DNA from: Lachnospiraceae bacterium
GTDB lineage: Bacteria; Bacillota; Clostridia; Lachnospirales; Lachnospiraceae
Assembly (NCBI GenBank): GCA_024695665.1
Contig: JAILHT010000066.1
Location: 1-64,000 of the forward strand
DNA length: 64,000 bases
Direction of reading: 5' to 3'
The position numbers and the translations under genes were made by a program. The notes beneath the pieces are model-generated. The model was not told where the DNA came from. It saw only the letters and a list, made by a program, of their open reading frames with translations, and made no database searches. Shown here in pieces: positions 42,762-52,045 of this stretch; position 1 is the first letter of the stretch; each line of letters begins with the position of its first letter.

Positions 42762-43289
42762 GTGAATATAATCGGACATTTGAAGACTATTCTCCATCAC
42801 AAAAAGCTTGTCAGACAGGGCTGTTTTAGGGTTGGATTGTACAGGCAGGGACTTTTTCATGATATGTCAAAGTTCTCCCCGACTGAGTTTATTCCCGGAT
42901 GCTTGTATTTTCAAGGAAATATGAGTCCGAACAACGAGGAGAGAAGGGTGAAGGGCTATTCCAGCGCATGGCTTCACCACAAAGGAAGAAACAAACATCA
43001 TCTGGAATATTGGATTGATTATTCAAAAGAACATGAAGGTATGGTCGGGATGAGAATGCCGGACAAATATGTTGTCGAAATGTTTATAGACAGAATGTCG
43101 GCTTCAAAAACCTATCTGAAGGATAAATATACGGATGCTTCACCTTATGAATACTATGAGAGAGGCAAGAACAATCACATATTACATCCTGAGTGCAGAG
43201 CGCTTCTTGAGACACTCCTTACAATGTTAAAAGATAAAGGTGAGGATGAAACTTTCAGATATATAAAGACTGTGGTGTTAAAAAAATAA
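42762..43289 (+). CDS. DUF5662 family protein
   Basis: A 175-aa soluble protein rich in His and Arg, recognised as DUF5662: LKTILHHKKLVRQGCFR, LFHDMSKFSPTEF, and WLHHKGRNKHHLEYW. The conserved His/Asp pattern (HD in FHDMSKF plus later HH pairs) suggests a metal site like that of HD-domain proteins, but no activity is known to me. It starts with GTG at 42762, with AGGAG eight bases upstream, 15 bases after the GH13-like gene, and is followed by a terminator. Confidence 0.75.
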   Translation: MNIIGHLKTILHHKKLVRQGCFRVGLYRQGLFHDMSKFSPTEFIPGCLYFQGNMSPNNEERRVKGYSSAWLHHKGRNKHHLEYWIDYSKEHEGMVGMRMPDKYVVEMFIDRMSASKTYLKDKYTDASPYEYYERGKNNHILHPECRALLETLLTMLKDKGEDETFRYIKTVVLKK

Positions 43290-43307
43290 TATTTTGAGAA
43301 GACTTAA

Positions 43308-43352
43308 AAATAAGATGAAAGTATGATAATATACTATCATCTTATTTTTTTC
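43308..43352 (+). terminator. Intrinsic terminator after DUF5662 gene
   Basis: A stem of 11 bp (43308-43318 with 43337-43347), continuing inward after one mismatch with AGTAT/ATACT, followed by a T-run. Confidence 0.8.
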
Positions 43353-43396
43353 TGTAATAAATCCCAATTATAAATCCTTTTGGAAAGGAGTACATA

Positions 43397-44920
43397 TTGT
43401 ACAGTAAAATCCATACGGCTGCTTTATTCGGCATAGAAAGCATTGGTGTGGAAGTTGAGGCGGATGTCAATGACGGGCTGCCTGTTTTTGATATGGTCGG
43501 TTTTTTAGGCACCGAGGTGAAAGAGGCCAGGGAAAAAGTCAGGACCGCATTAAGAAACTGCGGATATCGGTTACCCCCGAAGAGAATAACGGTGAATCTA
43601 TCACCGGGAGGAATAAAAAAGAGCGGATCTGGTTTCGACCTACCGGTTGCAGTGGCCTTGCTCTGCGCCATGGGAGTGATTGACATATCACTGTTTAATG
43701 ATTGCATAGTGGTAGGCGAACTGTCATTGGACGGTCGGATTCTGCCCGTGAACGGAGTGCTGTCTATTGTTTTGAAAGCAAAAAAAGAAGGATTTAAAAA
43801 ATGTCTTCTTCCGCGAGCAAACAAAGATGAGGCCTTGATGGTCTCGGATATCAATATATACACGGCAGAGACACTCACGGAAATTATCAATTTCAATGAA
43901 ATGAAGAACGAGACCGGGGGAAAAACACCAAAAACCACGGGAACATTCTGCAGGTATGATTTCAAGGATATGAACGGTCAAAAAGGCGTCAGAAGGGCTT
44001 GTGAGATTGCGGTCTCCGGAAGGCACAATATGCTTATGGTTGGCCCTCCGGGAAGCGGGAAATCGTTTGCCGCAAGATGTATACCGGGAATTCTTCCGTC
44101 CATGAATGAAAATGAAATGTTGGATGTTGCGCTTGTATATAGCGCATCGGGTGATTTCGACAAAAGATTGAATTCGCTTTATGAGCGTCCGTACAGATCG
44201 CCTCACCACACGGTGACGGCAAAAGGACTCTCCGGAGGAGGCGTGGTTCCAAAACCAGGGGAGATCTCCTTGGCAAATAAGGGTGTTCTTTTTTTGGACG
44301 AACTTGCGGAATACAATATGAATGTTTTGGAAACCTTAAGGGAACCGTTGGAGGATAAATATATAAAAATAGTAAGGGCATCCGGAACTTTTGTTTTTCC
44401 GGCCGATTTTATGCTGGTTGCAGCAATGAATCCATGCTCTTGCGGATTCTTTCCGGACAGAAATATATGCAATTGTACGAGAACTTCGATAAATCGTTAC
44501 ATGGGGAGAATATCACAGCCACTCTTGGATCGCATCGATGTAACGGTTGAAGCACCGAGGTTAAATTATAGAGAGATAGCCGAGAAGAGAGAGAATGAGT
44601 CCTCAAATGACATTAGAAAAAGGGTTGATGAGGCAGTCGCAATACAGAACGAGAGATATAAAAGAGAGGAGTTCTCATTTAACAGTGAGATTCCTGCAGG
44701 CAGAATGGATGAGTTTGTATGCCTTACATCAAAGCAAATGGTCCATATGAAAGAGATGTATGAGAGGTTGAATATTTCCGCAAGGTCATATCACAAGATA
44801 TTGAAGGTGGCGAGGACTATAGCTGATGTCGAGGGGAAAAACGATATAGAGACAGTTCATCTGAATGAGGCGATTTGTTATAGGAGTATAGATAAAAAGG
44901 AATGGGAGAAGAATCTGTAA
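43397..44920 (+). CDS. comM: YifB/ComM-family AAA+ Mg-chelatase-like ATPase
   Basis: A 507-aa protein with an N-terminal Lon-like/ChlI domain (about 1-165), an AAA+ core with Walker A GPPGSGKS at about 217-224 and Walker B LFLDELAEY, and a C-terminal Mg-chelatase domain. ComM is a hexameric helicase that promotes branch migration during natural transformation. The Cys-rich AMNPCSCGFFPDRNICNCT is typical of the family. The start is a TTG at 43397 with AAAGGAG six bases upstream. It overlaps dprA by 19 bases, a competence gene pair. Confidence 0.9.
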   Translation: MYSKIHTAALFGIESIGVEVEADVNDGLPVFDMVGFLGTEVKEAREKVRTALRNCGYRLPPKRITVNLSPGGIKKSGSGFDLPVAVALLCAMGVIDISLFNDCIVVGELSLDGRILPVNGVLSIVLKAKKEGFKKCLLPRANKDEALMVSDINIYTAETLTEIINFNEMKNETGGKTPKTTGTFCRYDFKDMNGQKGVRRACEIAVSGRHNMLMVGPPGSGKSFAARCIPGILPSMNENEMLDVALVYSASGDFDKRLNSLYERPYRSPHHTVTAKGLSGGGVVPKPGEISLANKGVLFLDELAEYNMNVLETLREPLEDKYIKIVRASGTFVFPADFMLVAAMNPCSCGFFPDRNICNCTRTSINRYMGRISQPLLDRIDVTVEAPRLNYREIAEKRENESSNDIRKRVDEAVAIQNERYKREEFSFNSEIPAGRMDEFVCLTSKQMVHMKEMYERLNISARSYHKILKVARTIADVEGKNDIETVHLNEAICYRSIDKKEWEKNL

Positions 44921-45993
44921 AATACAAAATTTGGCTTGACAATATAAAGGGTTTGGGCAGGGCCAACAAAATAAAATTAACCGAATATGCCGGTAGTGCA
45001 AAAGAAGTATTTTTTATGTCAAAAAAAGATATAGAGGATATCATTTGGCTGAAAGACAAACAGAAGAAGGCAATGTACGATGATGGAGCAAAAGATGGCG
45101 CAGAACGGCTTTTTGAGGTTTTTGAAAAAGGAAAAGTTAAGATTACAACAATTGACGATTGTGATTATCCGAAGAAACTTAAGAATATATATGATCCGCC
45201 CTATGCTCTGTATTACATCGGCGAAAATGTATTTGATAACAAAAAAATCATATCTGTTGTAGGTGCAAGAATGTGCGATGAGTACGGGAGAACATATGCG
45301 TTAAAGATTGCCAGAGCACTGGCCGAGAACGGATGTGTAATCGTAAGCGGAATGGCCTACGGCATTGATGCCGCAGCGCACTGGGGAGCGCTCAAAGGAT
45401 GTGGCAAGACAATAGCGGTTTTGGGGAATGGACCGGATATAATATACCCTGAAAAGAATGCACTACTTTATAATGAAATAATTGATAATGGATGTGCTGT
45501 TTCTGAATATTTTCCGAAAACGGCACCGAAACCGGGCCTCTTTCCACAGAGGAACAGAATTATAAGCGGGTTGAGTGATGCGGTCATTTTGATTGAGGCG
45601 AAAGAAAAAAGCGGTTCGCTTATTACGGCTGATCTTGCACTTGATCAAGGGAAAGATATATATGCATTGCCGGGCAGGGTAGATGATGCATTAAGTGCCG
45701 GAACAAATGCCTTAATTAAGCAGGGCGCAGGCATCATTACCGATATAGAAAGTCTTCTTAAAGACCTAAATCTGGACTGCAAATCTTCCATTGATAAAGA
45801 TTCTCCAAAGGAAAAATACCTTGAAAAAGAAGAATTGATGTTGTATAGTGTTTTGGATTTACATGAAAAAAATCTTGAAATAATATACAAAGAGGCAAAC
45901 CTGGAAAGGGAGGCTGCTTTGAATGCGCTTTCGTCACTTATAAAAAAGGGGTATGTCACGGAGTGCTTCAAGAATTATTATAGGAGAATATGA
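44902..45993 (+). CDS. dprA: DNA-processing protein DprA
   Basis: A 363-aa DprA/Smf protein, which binds incoming single-stranded DNA and loads RecA. It has an N-terminal helix-hairpin-helix-like domain (NIKGLGRANKIKL), the extended Rossmann fold (ISVVGARMCDEYGRTYA, SGMAYGIDAAAH, FPQRNRIISGLSD, SGSLITADLAL, ALPGRVDDALSAGTN) and a short winged-helix-like C-terminal domain. It overlaps comM upstream and topA downstream by a few bases, so the three are one transcription unit. Confidence 0.93.
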   Translation: MGEESVKYKIWLDNIKGLGRANKIKLTEYAGSAKEVFFMSKKDIEDIIWLKDKQKKAMYDDGAKDGAERLFEVFEKGKVKITTIDDCDYPKKLKNIYDPPYALYYIGENVFDNKKIISVVGARMCDEYGRTYALKIARALAENGCVIVSGMAYGIDAAAHWGALKGCGKTIAVLGNGPDIIYPEKNALLYNEIIDNGCAVSEYFPKTAPKPGLFPQRNRIISGLSDAVILIEAKEKSGSLITADLALDQGKDIYALPGRVDDALSAGTNALIKQGAGIITDIESLLKDLNLDCKSSIDKDSPKEKYLEKEELMLYSVLDLHEKNLEIIYKEANLEREAALNALSSLIKKGYVTECFKNYYRRI

Positions 45994-48071
45994 TGCGCAA
46001 ATATCTGGTTATTGTGGAGTCACCTGCAAAAGTAAAAACAATAAAAAAATTTTTGGGAAAAAATTATGAGGTAATGGCCTCAAACGGACATGTGAGAGAT
46101 CTGCCGAAGAGTCAGCTCGGAGTTGATGTTGACAATGATTTCACACCGAAGTACATAACGATAAGGGGAAAAGGAGATATACTTGCCGGACTTCGTAAAG
46201 AAGTAAAAAAGGCGGATCATGTATACCTCGCAACTGACCCTGACCGCGAGGGAGAAGCAATTTCATGGCATTTGTATGAGGCATTGAAACTCGATGACTC
46301 CAAGGCTTCCAGAATAACTTTTAACGAGATCACAAAGAGCGCTGTCACGGCGTCACTCAAAGCTCAAAGAAATATTGATTACGATCTTGTAGATGCACAG
46401 CAGGCGAGACGTGTCTTAGACCGTATGGTTGGTTACAAGATTTCACCGCTTTTGTGGGCAAAGGTAAAGAGAGGACTTAGCGCCGGAAGAGTTCAGTCGG
46501 TTACTTTAAGACTTATTTGCGACAGGGAAGATGAGATAAACGCGTTCATACCGGAAGAGTATTGGACTATAGAGGTTGAACTTCTTGTCGAAGGAGAAAA
46601 AAAGACTCTGACTGCAAAACTTACCGGAGATGAGAACGGAAAACTTCTGATTCCGGATAAAAAGACCGCAGAAGAGATAGAAAAAGCACTGAAAAAAAGT
46701 GAATTTTCCGTGCTTGACGTAAAAAAAGGAGAGAAGGTCAGAAAATCTCCGCTTCCTTTTACGACAAGTACTTTACAGCAGGAAGCTTCTGCAAAACTCA
46801 ATTTTTCAATCCAGAAGACTATGCGTATTGCACAGCAGCTCTATGAAGGAGTTGAGGTAAAGGGAATGGGAACCGTAGGTCTCATCACTTATCTACGTAC
46901 TGATTCCGTGAGAGTTTCGGATGAGGCAAAGACCTCTGCTTCAAGCTATATAGAAGAGCACTACGGTGAGAACTATGTCGGAAACAAGAACGTAAAAGCG
47001 GCTTCAGAAGGAAGAATACAGGATGCGCATGAGGCCATAAGACCTTCCGATATTGCGAGAACTCCGGTTATCGTAAAGGAGTCTTTAAGCAGAGATCAGT
47101 TTAGACTGTATCAGCTTATCTGGCAGAGATTTATGGCAAGTCAGATGAGTCCGGCAGTGTTTGAGACAACATCCATACATGTCGGAGCCGGAAAATACAA
47201 ATTGAGTACTTCTGCACAGAAACTCTTATTTGAAGGATTTCTCTCGGTTTATAACGAGTCGGATGACACTGATGGGAAAAGTTCAAATACTATGATAAAG
47301 AGCCTTGATGAGAATTCAAAGCTTGCACTTGACAATATTGATTGCAAACAGCATTTTACACAGCCTTCACCGCACTTTACCGAGGCATCCCTCGTAAAGA
47401 CTATGGAGGAACTCGGAGTAGGAAGACCAAGTACGTATTCTCCGACCGTTTCACTTCTCCTCGGAAGACATTATATTGTCAAAGAAGGAAAAAATATATT
47501 TGTGACAGAGCTTGGACAGGTTGTTAACGACATAATGAAGGATTCTTTCCCACAGATCGTGGATGCAAGCTTTACGGCAAACATGGAGTCACTTCTCGAC
47601 AAGGTAGAGGAGGGAACCGTCGACTGGAAGATGATAGTAAGAAACTTCTATCCGGATCTCAAAGCTGCGGTCGACAAGGCTGAGGAAGAACTTGAAAAAG
47701 TCGAGATTCACGATGAGGTCACAGATGTGATTTGTGAAGAGTGCGGCAGAAATATGGTAATCAAATACGGACCGCACGGTAAGTTTTTGGCCTGCCCGGG
47801 ATTCCCTGAGTGTAGGAATACAAAACCATACTATGAGAAGATTGGTGTAGAGTGTCCTAAATGCGGAAAGGATATTGTCTTAAAGAAGACCAGAAAAGGC
47901 AGACTCTACTACGGATGTATCGACAATCCGGACTGTGATTTTATGTCATGGCAGAGACCTGTCAAGGAAAAATGCCCTAAATGCGGTTCTTATATGGTCA
48001 GAAAAGGAAAGATAAATGTATGCGCAAATGACCAGTGCGGATACCATGCAAAGCCTGAGAAAGAAAATTAG
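45990..48071 (+). CDS. topA: DNA topoisomerase I
   Basis: A 693-aa type IA topoisomerase that relaxes negative supercoils. The Toprim domain is at the N-terminus (LVIVESPAKVKTIKKFLG, ATDPDREGEAI), the catalytic Tyr301 is in LITYLRTDSV, and three C-terminal zinc fingers contain the usual Cys sets (CEECGRNM, CPKCGKDI, CPKCGSYM). The ATG at 45990 overlaps the dprA stop; a second ATG is at 45993. The dprA-topA-codY order is a common Firmicute arrangement. Confidence 0.96.
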   Translation: MMRKYLVIVESPAKVKTIKKFLGKNYEVMASNGHVRDLPKSQLGVDVDNDFTPKYITIRGKGDILAGLRKEVKKADHVYLATDPDREGEAISWHLYEALKLDDSKASRITFNEITKSAVTASLKAQRNIDYDLVDAQQARRVLDRMVGYKISPLLWAKVKRGLSAGRVQSVTLRLICDREDEINAFIPEEYWTIEVELLVEGEKKTLTAKLTGDENGKLLIPDKKTAEEIEKALKKSEFSVLDVKKGEKVRKSPLPFTTSTLQQEASAKLNFSIQKTMRIAQQLYEGVEVKGMGTVGLITYLRTDSVRVSDEAKTSASSYIEEHYGENYVGNKNVKAASEGRIQDAHEAIRPSDIARTPVIVKESLSRDQFRLYQLIWQRFMASQMSPAVFETTSIHVGAGKYKLSTSAQKLLFEGFLSVYNESDDTDGKSSNTMIKSLDENSKLALDNIDCKQHFTQPSPHFTEASLVKTMEELGVGRPSTYSPTVSLLLGRHYIVKEGKNIFVTELGQVVNDIMKDSFPQIVDASFTANMESLLDKVEEGTVDWKMIVRNFYPDLKAAVDKAEEELEKVEIHDEVTDVICEECGRNMVIKYGPHGKFLACPGFPECRNTKPYYEKIGVECPKCGKDIVLKKTRKGRLYYGCIDNPDCDFMSWQRPVKEKCPKCGSYMVRKGKINVCANDQCGYHAKPEKEN

Positions 48072-48138
48072 GAATAATCTTTCAACTGTTGTTAATATGT
48101 GAAAATTGCCGAATTATACGTAAATCTTTTTGAAAATA

Positions 48139-48166
48139 TTGAAATTTTCAGAAAACGTGTTACAAT
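48139..48166 (+). promoter_or_regulatory. codY promoter with internal CodY box
   Basis: TTGAAA (48139-48144), 16-bp spacer, TACAAT (48161-48166) with extended TGt. Within the spacer, 48143-48157 reads AATTTTCAGAAAACG, matching 13 of 15 bases of the known CodY box AATTTTCWGAAAATT. A site between -35 and -10 would block RNA polymerase, so CodY should repress its own gene. Confidence 0.7.
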
Positions 48167-48195
48167 TCTATTATTGAATAAAATAGGAGGACAAG

Positions 48196-48981
48196 ATGAG
48201 CGTACAATTATTGGATAAGACCAGGAAAATCAACAAGCTTTTACATAATAACAATTCGACAAAAGTTGTTTTTAATGATATCTGCGATGTGATGACGGGA
48301 ATTCTCGATTCAAATATTCTTGTCATCAGCAAGAAGGGTAAGGTGCTTGGAAGCAGTATCTTTAAAGGCACAACCCCGATTAAAGAGATGATTGTCGACG
48401 AGGTCGGTGGGTTTATCGATTCAATGTTGAACGAAAGATTATTGGGGATTCTGTCAACAAAAGAGAATGTCAATCTCGAGACCCTCGGATTTGAGGGCGA
48501 TATAAAAAGATATCAGGCTATTATCACTCCTATAGATATAGCGGGAGAGAGACTTGGTACATTGTTCGTATACAGATTTGACAATCAGTATGACATCGAT
48601 GATATTATTCTTTGTGAGTATGGAACAGCTGTTGTAGGTCTTGAGATGATGAGATCGGTAAACGAAGAAAATGCGGAGGAGACAAGAAAGATACAGATTG
48701 TAAAGTCCGCTATAAACACACTTTCGTTCTCGGAGCTTGAAGCCATTATACATATTTTCGATGAACTCGACGGAAAAGAAGGTATTCTTGTTGCGAGCAA
48801 GATAGCCGACAGGGTCGGGATAACGAGATCGGTTATTGTGAATGCACTTAGGAAGTTTGAGAGTGCGGGAGTAATCGAATCGAGGTCGTCCGGTATGAAA
48901 GGAACCTACATCAAAGTACTTAACGATGTGGTATTTGACGAACTTGATAAGATAAAAAAACAGAATAACAAAAGGATTTAA
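48196..48981 (+). CDS. codY: GTP-sensing global regulator CodY
   Basis: A 261-aa protein with the N-terminal GAF domain that senses branched-chain amino acids (about residues 1-155; LDKTRKINKLL start) and a C-terminal winged helix-turn-helix (ASKIADRVGITRSVIVNALRKF). CodY represses or activates many genes in response to GTP and branched-chain amino acids. AGGAGG lies seven bases upstream of the ATG. Promoter with its own box upstream, strong terminator downstream, so the gene can be expressed alone. Confidence 0.96.
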   Translation: MSVQLLDKTRKINKLLHNNNSTKVVFNDICDVMTGILDSNILVISKKGKVLGSSIFKGTTPIKEMIVDEVGGFIDSMLNERLLGILSTKENVNLETLGFEGDIKRYQAIITPIDIAGERLGTLFVYRFDNQYDIDDIILCEYGTAVVGLEMMRSVNEENAEETRKIQIVKSAINTLSFSELEAIIHIFDELDGKEGILVASKIADRVGITRSVIVNALRKFESAGVIESRSSGMKGTYIKVLNDVVFDELDKIKKQNNKRI

Positions 48982-48989
48982 GATTTAGT

Positions 48990-49021
48990 AAGGGATTTAC
49001 AGATTTGTAAATCCCTTTTTG
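48990..49021 (+). terminator. Intrinsic terminator after codY
   Basis: A perfect 11-bp stem (48990-49000 with 49007-49017), a 6-base loop and a T-run. Confidence 0.9.
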
Positions 49022-49104
49022 TTATCATATGACGGTAATAAGTGTTAAAAGCCGATATATTGTGTTGAATTCCTCTAAAAAACACCATATTTGGTAAAAA
49101 AATC

Positions 49105-49132
49105 TTGTGTTTTTTTAGAGATTCTTTATAAT
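49105..49132 (+). promoter_or_regulatory. Promoter of flagellar operon
   Basis: TTGTGT (49105-49110), 16-bp spacer and a perfect TATAAT (49127-49132), a housekeeping-type promoter about 50 bases before flgB. Further upstream, GCCGATAT at 49051-49058 matches a SigD/sigma-28 -10 box, but no TAAA -35 is at the right distance. Confidence 0.55.
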
Positions 49133-49180
49133 AAAAATATATATGGGGTTTTATGTCTTTTTTTAGAAAGGAAATGCGAA

Positions 49181-49570
49181 ATGATTAATTCACATGCTTA
49201 CGATTATATCGATGTGCTGGATAAGGCCGCAGATGCAAGCTGGAAAAGAGAACAGTTAATCACAAATAATATCGCTAACGTAGATACACCGGGGTACAAG
49301 AGACAGGATCTGGACTTTGAGAGCACACTTAAACAAGAACTTGGGAAATCACAATATGTCACTCTCGATGATAAAATCAAGAATACGAACCTTAACAATC
49401 TTGAGGCGGAGACCTATACGGATTATGCCGGATTCTCATACAGAGAAGACAAGAACAATGTTGATATAGATACCGAGAATGTTGAGCTGGCAAGCGAACA
49501 GCTGAGATATAACGCTATCAGCAACAGTTTGACGAACGAACTCAACAGACTCAAATCTGTTATAAGCTAA
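49181..49570 (+). CDS. flgB: Flagellar basal-body rod protein FlgB
   Basis: A 129-aa proximal rod protein. The N-terminal rod-family motif is clear (NNIANVDTPGYKRQDLDFE). The C-terminal helix NALEVELASEQL-like segment (NVELASEQLRYNAISNSL) pairs with the N-terminal helix. The start is the ATG at 49181, with AAAGGA eight bases upstream; the frame is open back to 49091 but that stretch contains the promoter. First gene of the flagellar operon. Confidence 0.93.
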   Translation: MINSHAYDYIDVLDKAADASWKREQLITNNIANVDTPGYKRQDLDFESTLKQELGKSQYVTLDDKIKNTNLNNLEAETYTDYAGFSYREDKNNVDIDTENVELASEQLRYNAISNSLTNELNRLKSVIS

Positions 49571-49589
49571 TCGATCGGAGGTATAAAAT

Positions 49590-50033
49590 ATGGGATTATT
49601 TCAATCATTTGATATAAGTGCATCCGGAATGACCGCAGAGAGATTCAGAACAGATATTATTGCGGAGAACGTTGCAAATGTAAATACAACAAGAACGGAG
49701 GACGGTACTCCGTATACAAGAAAGGCCGTTATTTTTTCAGAGAAGACTCAGAGCAATTTTGCTGATGTACTTCAGGGAGCCATAAGAGGCTATGAGGGAA
49801 ACGGCGTAAAGGTTTCCAAAGTTTATGAAGATACAGAGACGGATTATATCATGGAATACGATCCTTCCCATCCTGATGCGGATGAGAACGGGTATGTGAC
49901 ATATCCGAATGTAAATATTGTTACTGAAATGACCAATCTTATAGATGCGAGCAGAGCTTATGAAGCCAATGTCACGGCTTTCAACACGAGTAAAGCTATA
50001 GCAAGCGCGGGACTGAATATTGGTAACCAGTAA
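49590..50033 (+). CDS. flgC: Flagellar basal-body rod protein FlgC
   Basis: A 147-aa proximal rod protein with FDISASGMTAERFRTDIIAE at the N-terminus, ENVANVNTTRT, and the C-terminal signature MTNLIDASRAYEANVTAFN typical of FlgC. GATCGGAGG precedes the ATG. Follows flgB by 19 bases. Confidence 0.94.
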   Translation: MGLFQSFDISASGMTAERFRTDIIAENVANVNTTRTEDGTPYTRKAVIFSEKTQSNFADVLQGAIRGYEGNGVKVSKVYEDTETDYIMEYDPSHPDADENGYVTYPNVNIVTEMTNLIDASRAYEANVTAFNTSKAIASAGLNIGNQ

Positions 50034-50080
50034 TTAATATTATTAGTATCATTAGAAAACATTTTTTGAGGTGAAAAAAC

Positions 50081-50395
50081 ATGGATATTAGCGCGTTGAC
50101 CAATGTTTCGTCAAATTATATAAAACAGGCTGCCGAGAACAATCCGTATACAACGGTAGCAGATGAGACAGAGTTCGCTTCCGTCTTGGAGTCATCCATG
50201 AAGCTGATCAATGACACAAATGATTATCAGAATGCTGCCGAGCAGGCTGAGATACAGTTCGCACTCGGAGAGTCGACCAGCACACATGATTTGACCATAG
50301 CACAGCAGAAAGCAAATATTGCGCTTCAATATACGGTTGCTGTCAGAGACAGAACGCTGGAAGCATACAACAATATTATGAATATGCAGATGTAA
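50081..50395 (+). CDS. fliE: Flagellar hook-basal body protein FliE
   Basis: A 104-aa protein joining the MS ring and the rod. The conserved C-terminal part is present (HDLTIAQQKANIALQYTVAV, RDRTLEAYNNIMNMQM). GAGGTG precedes the ATG. Position between flgC and fliF is standard. Confidence 0.92.
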   Translation: MDISALTNVSSNYIKQAAENNPYTTVADETEFASVLESSMKLINDTNDYQNAAEQAEIQFALGESTSTHDLTIAQQKANIALQYTVAVRDRTLEAYNNIMNMQM

Positions 50396-50433
50396 TTGAT
50401 TTTTGTTTTATTTAGGAATGGGGAAAGTTAGAC

Positions 50434-52038
50434 ATGCCTGAGAGAATACAAAATATTATAAACAGAGTTCTTGAATGGTGGAATAAGTTTACAATGCGCC
50501 AGAAGATACTTTTGGTGAGTGTTGTCGGTGTATTTGCCACCACTCTTGTAATACTTGGTGTGGTTGTCTCAAGACCGACATATGTACCTATTGTGACTTG
50601 CAATAATGCCACTGAGGCATCGAGTGTAAAATCACTGCTTGAGGACAATTCTATCCCGTATGAGGTGTCGAGTGACGGAATGACATTTTCCGTCAGAACG
50701 GAAAACGAGGCAGATGCATCTATTCTTCTCGGCTCCAATGAGATAGCTACCGAAGGCTATGATATCGACAATGTTTTTGATGGGGGATTCTCATCCACCG
50801 AGTCTGACAAGACAAAGAAGTATCAGGCTTATCTGGAAAGCAAATTTGCCGAGCAGCTCTCGACCATAAGCAATGTTGAGAGCGCATCTGTTTCGCTTTC
50901 AATCCCGGAAGATGACGGAACAATAATTCAGAGAGATAAGGATTCATACGCAAGTATTATCTTGACACTCTCATCGGATATGGACAGTGAGCAGGCTGCG
51001 GGTATTGCAAAGTTTGTCGCTACGGAAGTTGGAAATGAGGATACGAAGAATATTCTTATACTTGATTCCAACGGAAATGTTCTTTTTTCTGGTGGTGATG
51101 AAACCACTTCTGTAGGGACTGCGAATTCTCAGCTTACACTCAGACAAAAAACGGAAAATCTTGTAAAGAGTGAAGTTAAAGATGTAATGCTTGGCACTGA
51201 TGTGTATGACAATGTTGAGGTTGGATTGAATCTGGTTATGGATTTTGATGCAACAACATATACAAATCACCATTATTACGTTGATGATGGTCAGACTCAG
51301 GGATATTTGGACAGCCAAAGCACATATGAATCGGAGAGCACGGGTGGAACAGGCGGAACACCGGGTACCGACTCAAATAATGATACGACATATGTTGTAG
51401 AAGATGATACGGTTACATCTTCATCTGTGACGGAAACAAACAGCGATTATGTACCGAGCGAAGAAATTACTCAAAAAGAGAGTAACGGTGGAACGGTAGA
51501 TTATGAAACATCATCGATATCCGTCGTAGCAACAAGTTATGTTGTATATGATGAAGATACTTTGAAAGCATCCGGTGCGCTGGATGATATGACTTTTGAC
51601 GAATACATTGCTGCAAACTCCGACAGAGTAAGAACCGAGGTCGATGAGGATTTGTATGCGATGGTCTCGAACGCGACCGGTATATCCACAGACAATATAT
51701 CAATTATTGCCTATGACAGTCCGGTATTTAAGTATTCTACAAGCACTGCAAGAGAACTGACAGATTATTTGCAACTAGCACTTGCGATATTGATTTTCGC
51801 CCTTCTCGGATTTGTTGTATTCAGAAGTACGAGACGTGTTGAGACTGCAGAGGTTGAACCGGAACTTTCGGTTGAAAACCTTCTTGAGGCAACGAGAGAA
51901 AATGAGGAGGAGTCCCTGGAGGATATCGGTTACACCGAGAAGTCCGAAACAAGGGTACTTATAGAAAATTTTGTACAGGAGAATCCGGAAGCGGCTGCTT
52001 CGCTTTTGAGAAACTGGTTGAACGAAGAGTGGGAGTAA
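50434..52038 (+). CDS. fliF: Flagellar MS-ring protein FliF
   Basis: A 534-aa protein with two membrane helices (about 24-44 and 440-460) and a periplasmic-facing ring-building region between them, including RBM modules (NNATEASSVKSLLEDNSIPYEV; NVESASVSLSIPEDDG). The C-terminal cytoplasmic tail (NWLNEEWE at the end) binds FliG. A Ser/Thr/Gly-rich low-complexity segment at about 295-345 forms the loop usual in FliF. Confidence 0.93.
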   Translation: MPERIQNIINRVLEWWNKFTMRQKILLVSVVGVFATTLVILGVVVSRPTYVPIVTCNNATEASSVKSLLEDNSIPYEVSSDGMTFSVRTENEADASILLGSNEIATEGYDIDNVFDGGFSSTESDKTKKYQAYLESKFAEQLSTISNVESASVSLSIPEDDGTIIQRDKDSYASIILTLSSDMDSEQAAGIAKFVATEVGNEDTKNILILDSNGNVLFSGGDETTSVGTANSQLTLRQKTENLVKSEVKDVMLGTDVYDNVEVGLNLVMDFDATTYTNHHYYVDDGQTQGYLDSQSTYESESTGGTGGTPGTDSNNDTTYVVEDDTVTSSSVTETNSDYVPSEEITQKESNGGTVDYETSSISVVATSYVVYDEDTLKASGALDDMTFDEYIAANSDRVRTEVDEDLYAMVSNATGISTDNISIIAYDSPVFKYSTSTARELTDYLQLALAILIFALLGFVVFRSTRRVETAEVEPELSVENLLEATRENEEESLEDIGYTEKSETRVLIENFVQENPEAAASLLRNWLNEEWE

Positions 52039-52045
52039 TTGAGAG

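Noticed and set aside
43342-43965. 207-codon minus-strand ORF at the start of comM
   Set aside because: It is a shadow of comM with no domain and no start signals.
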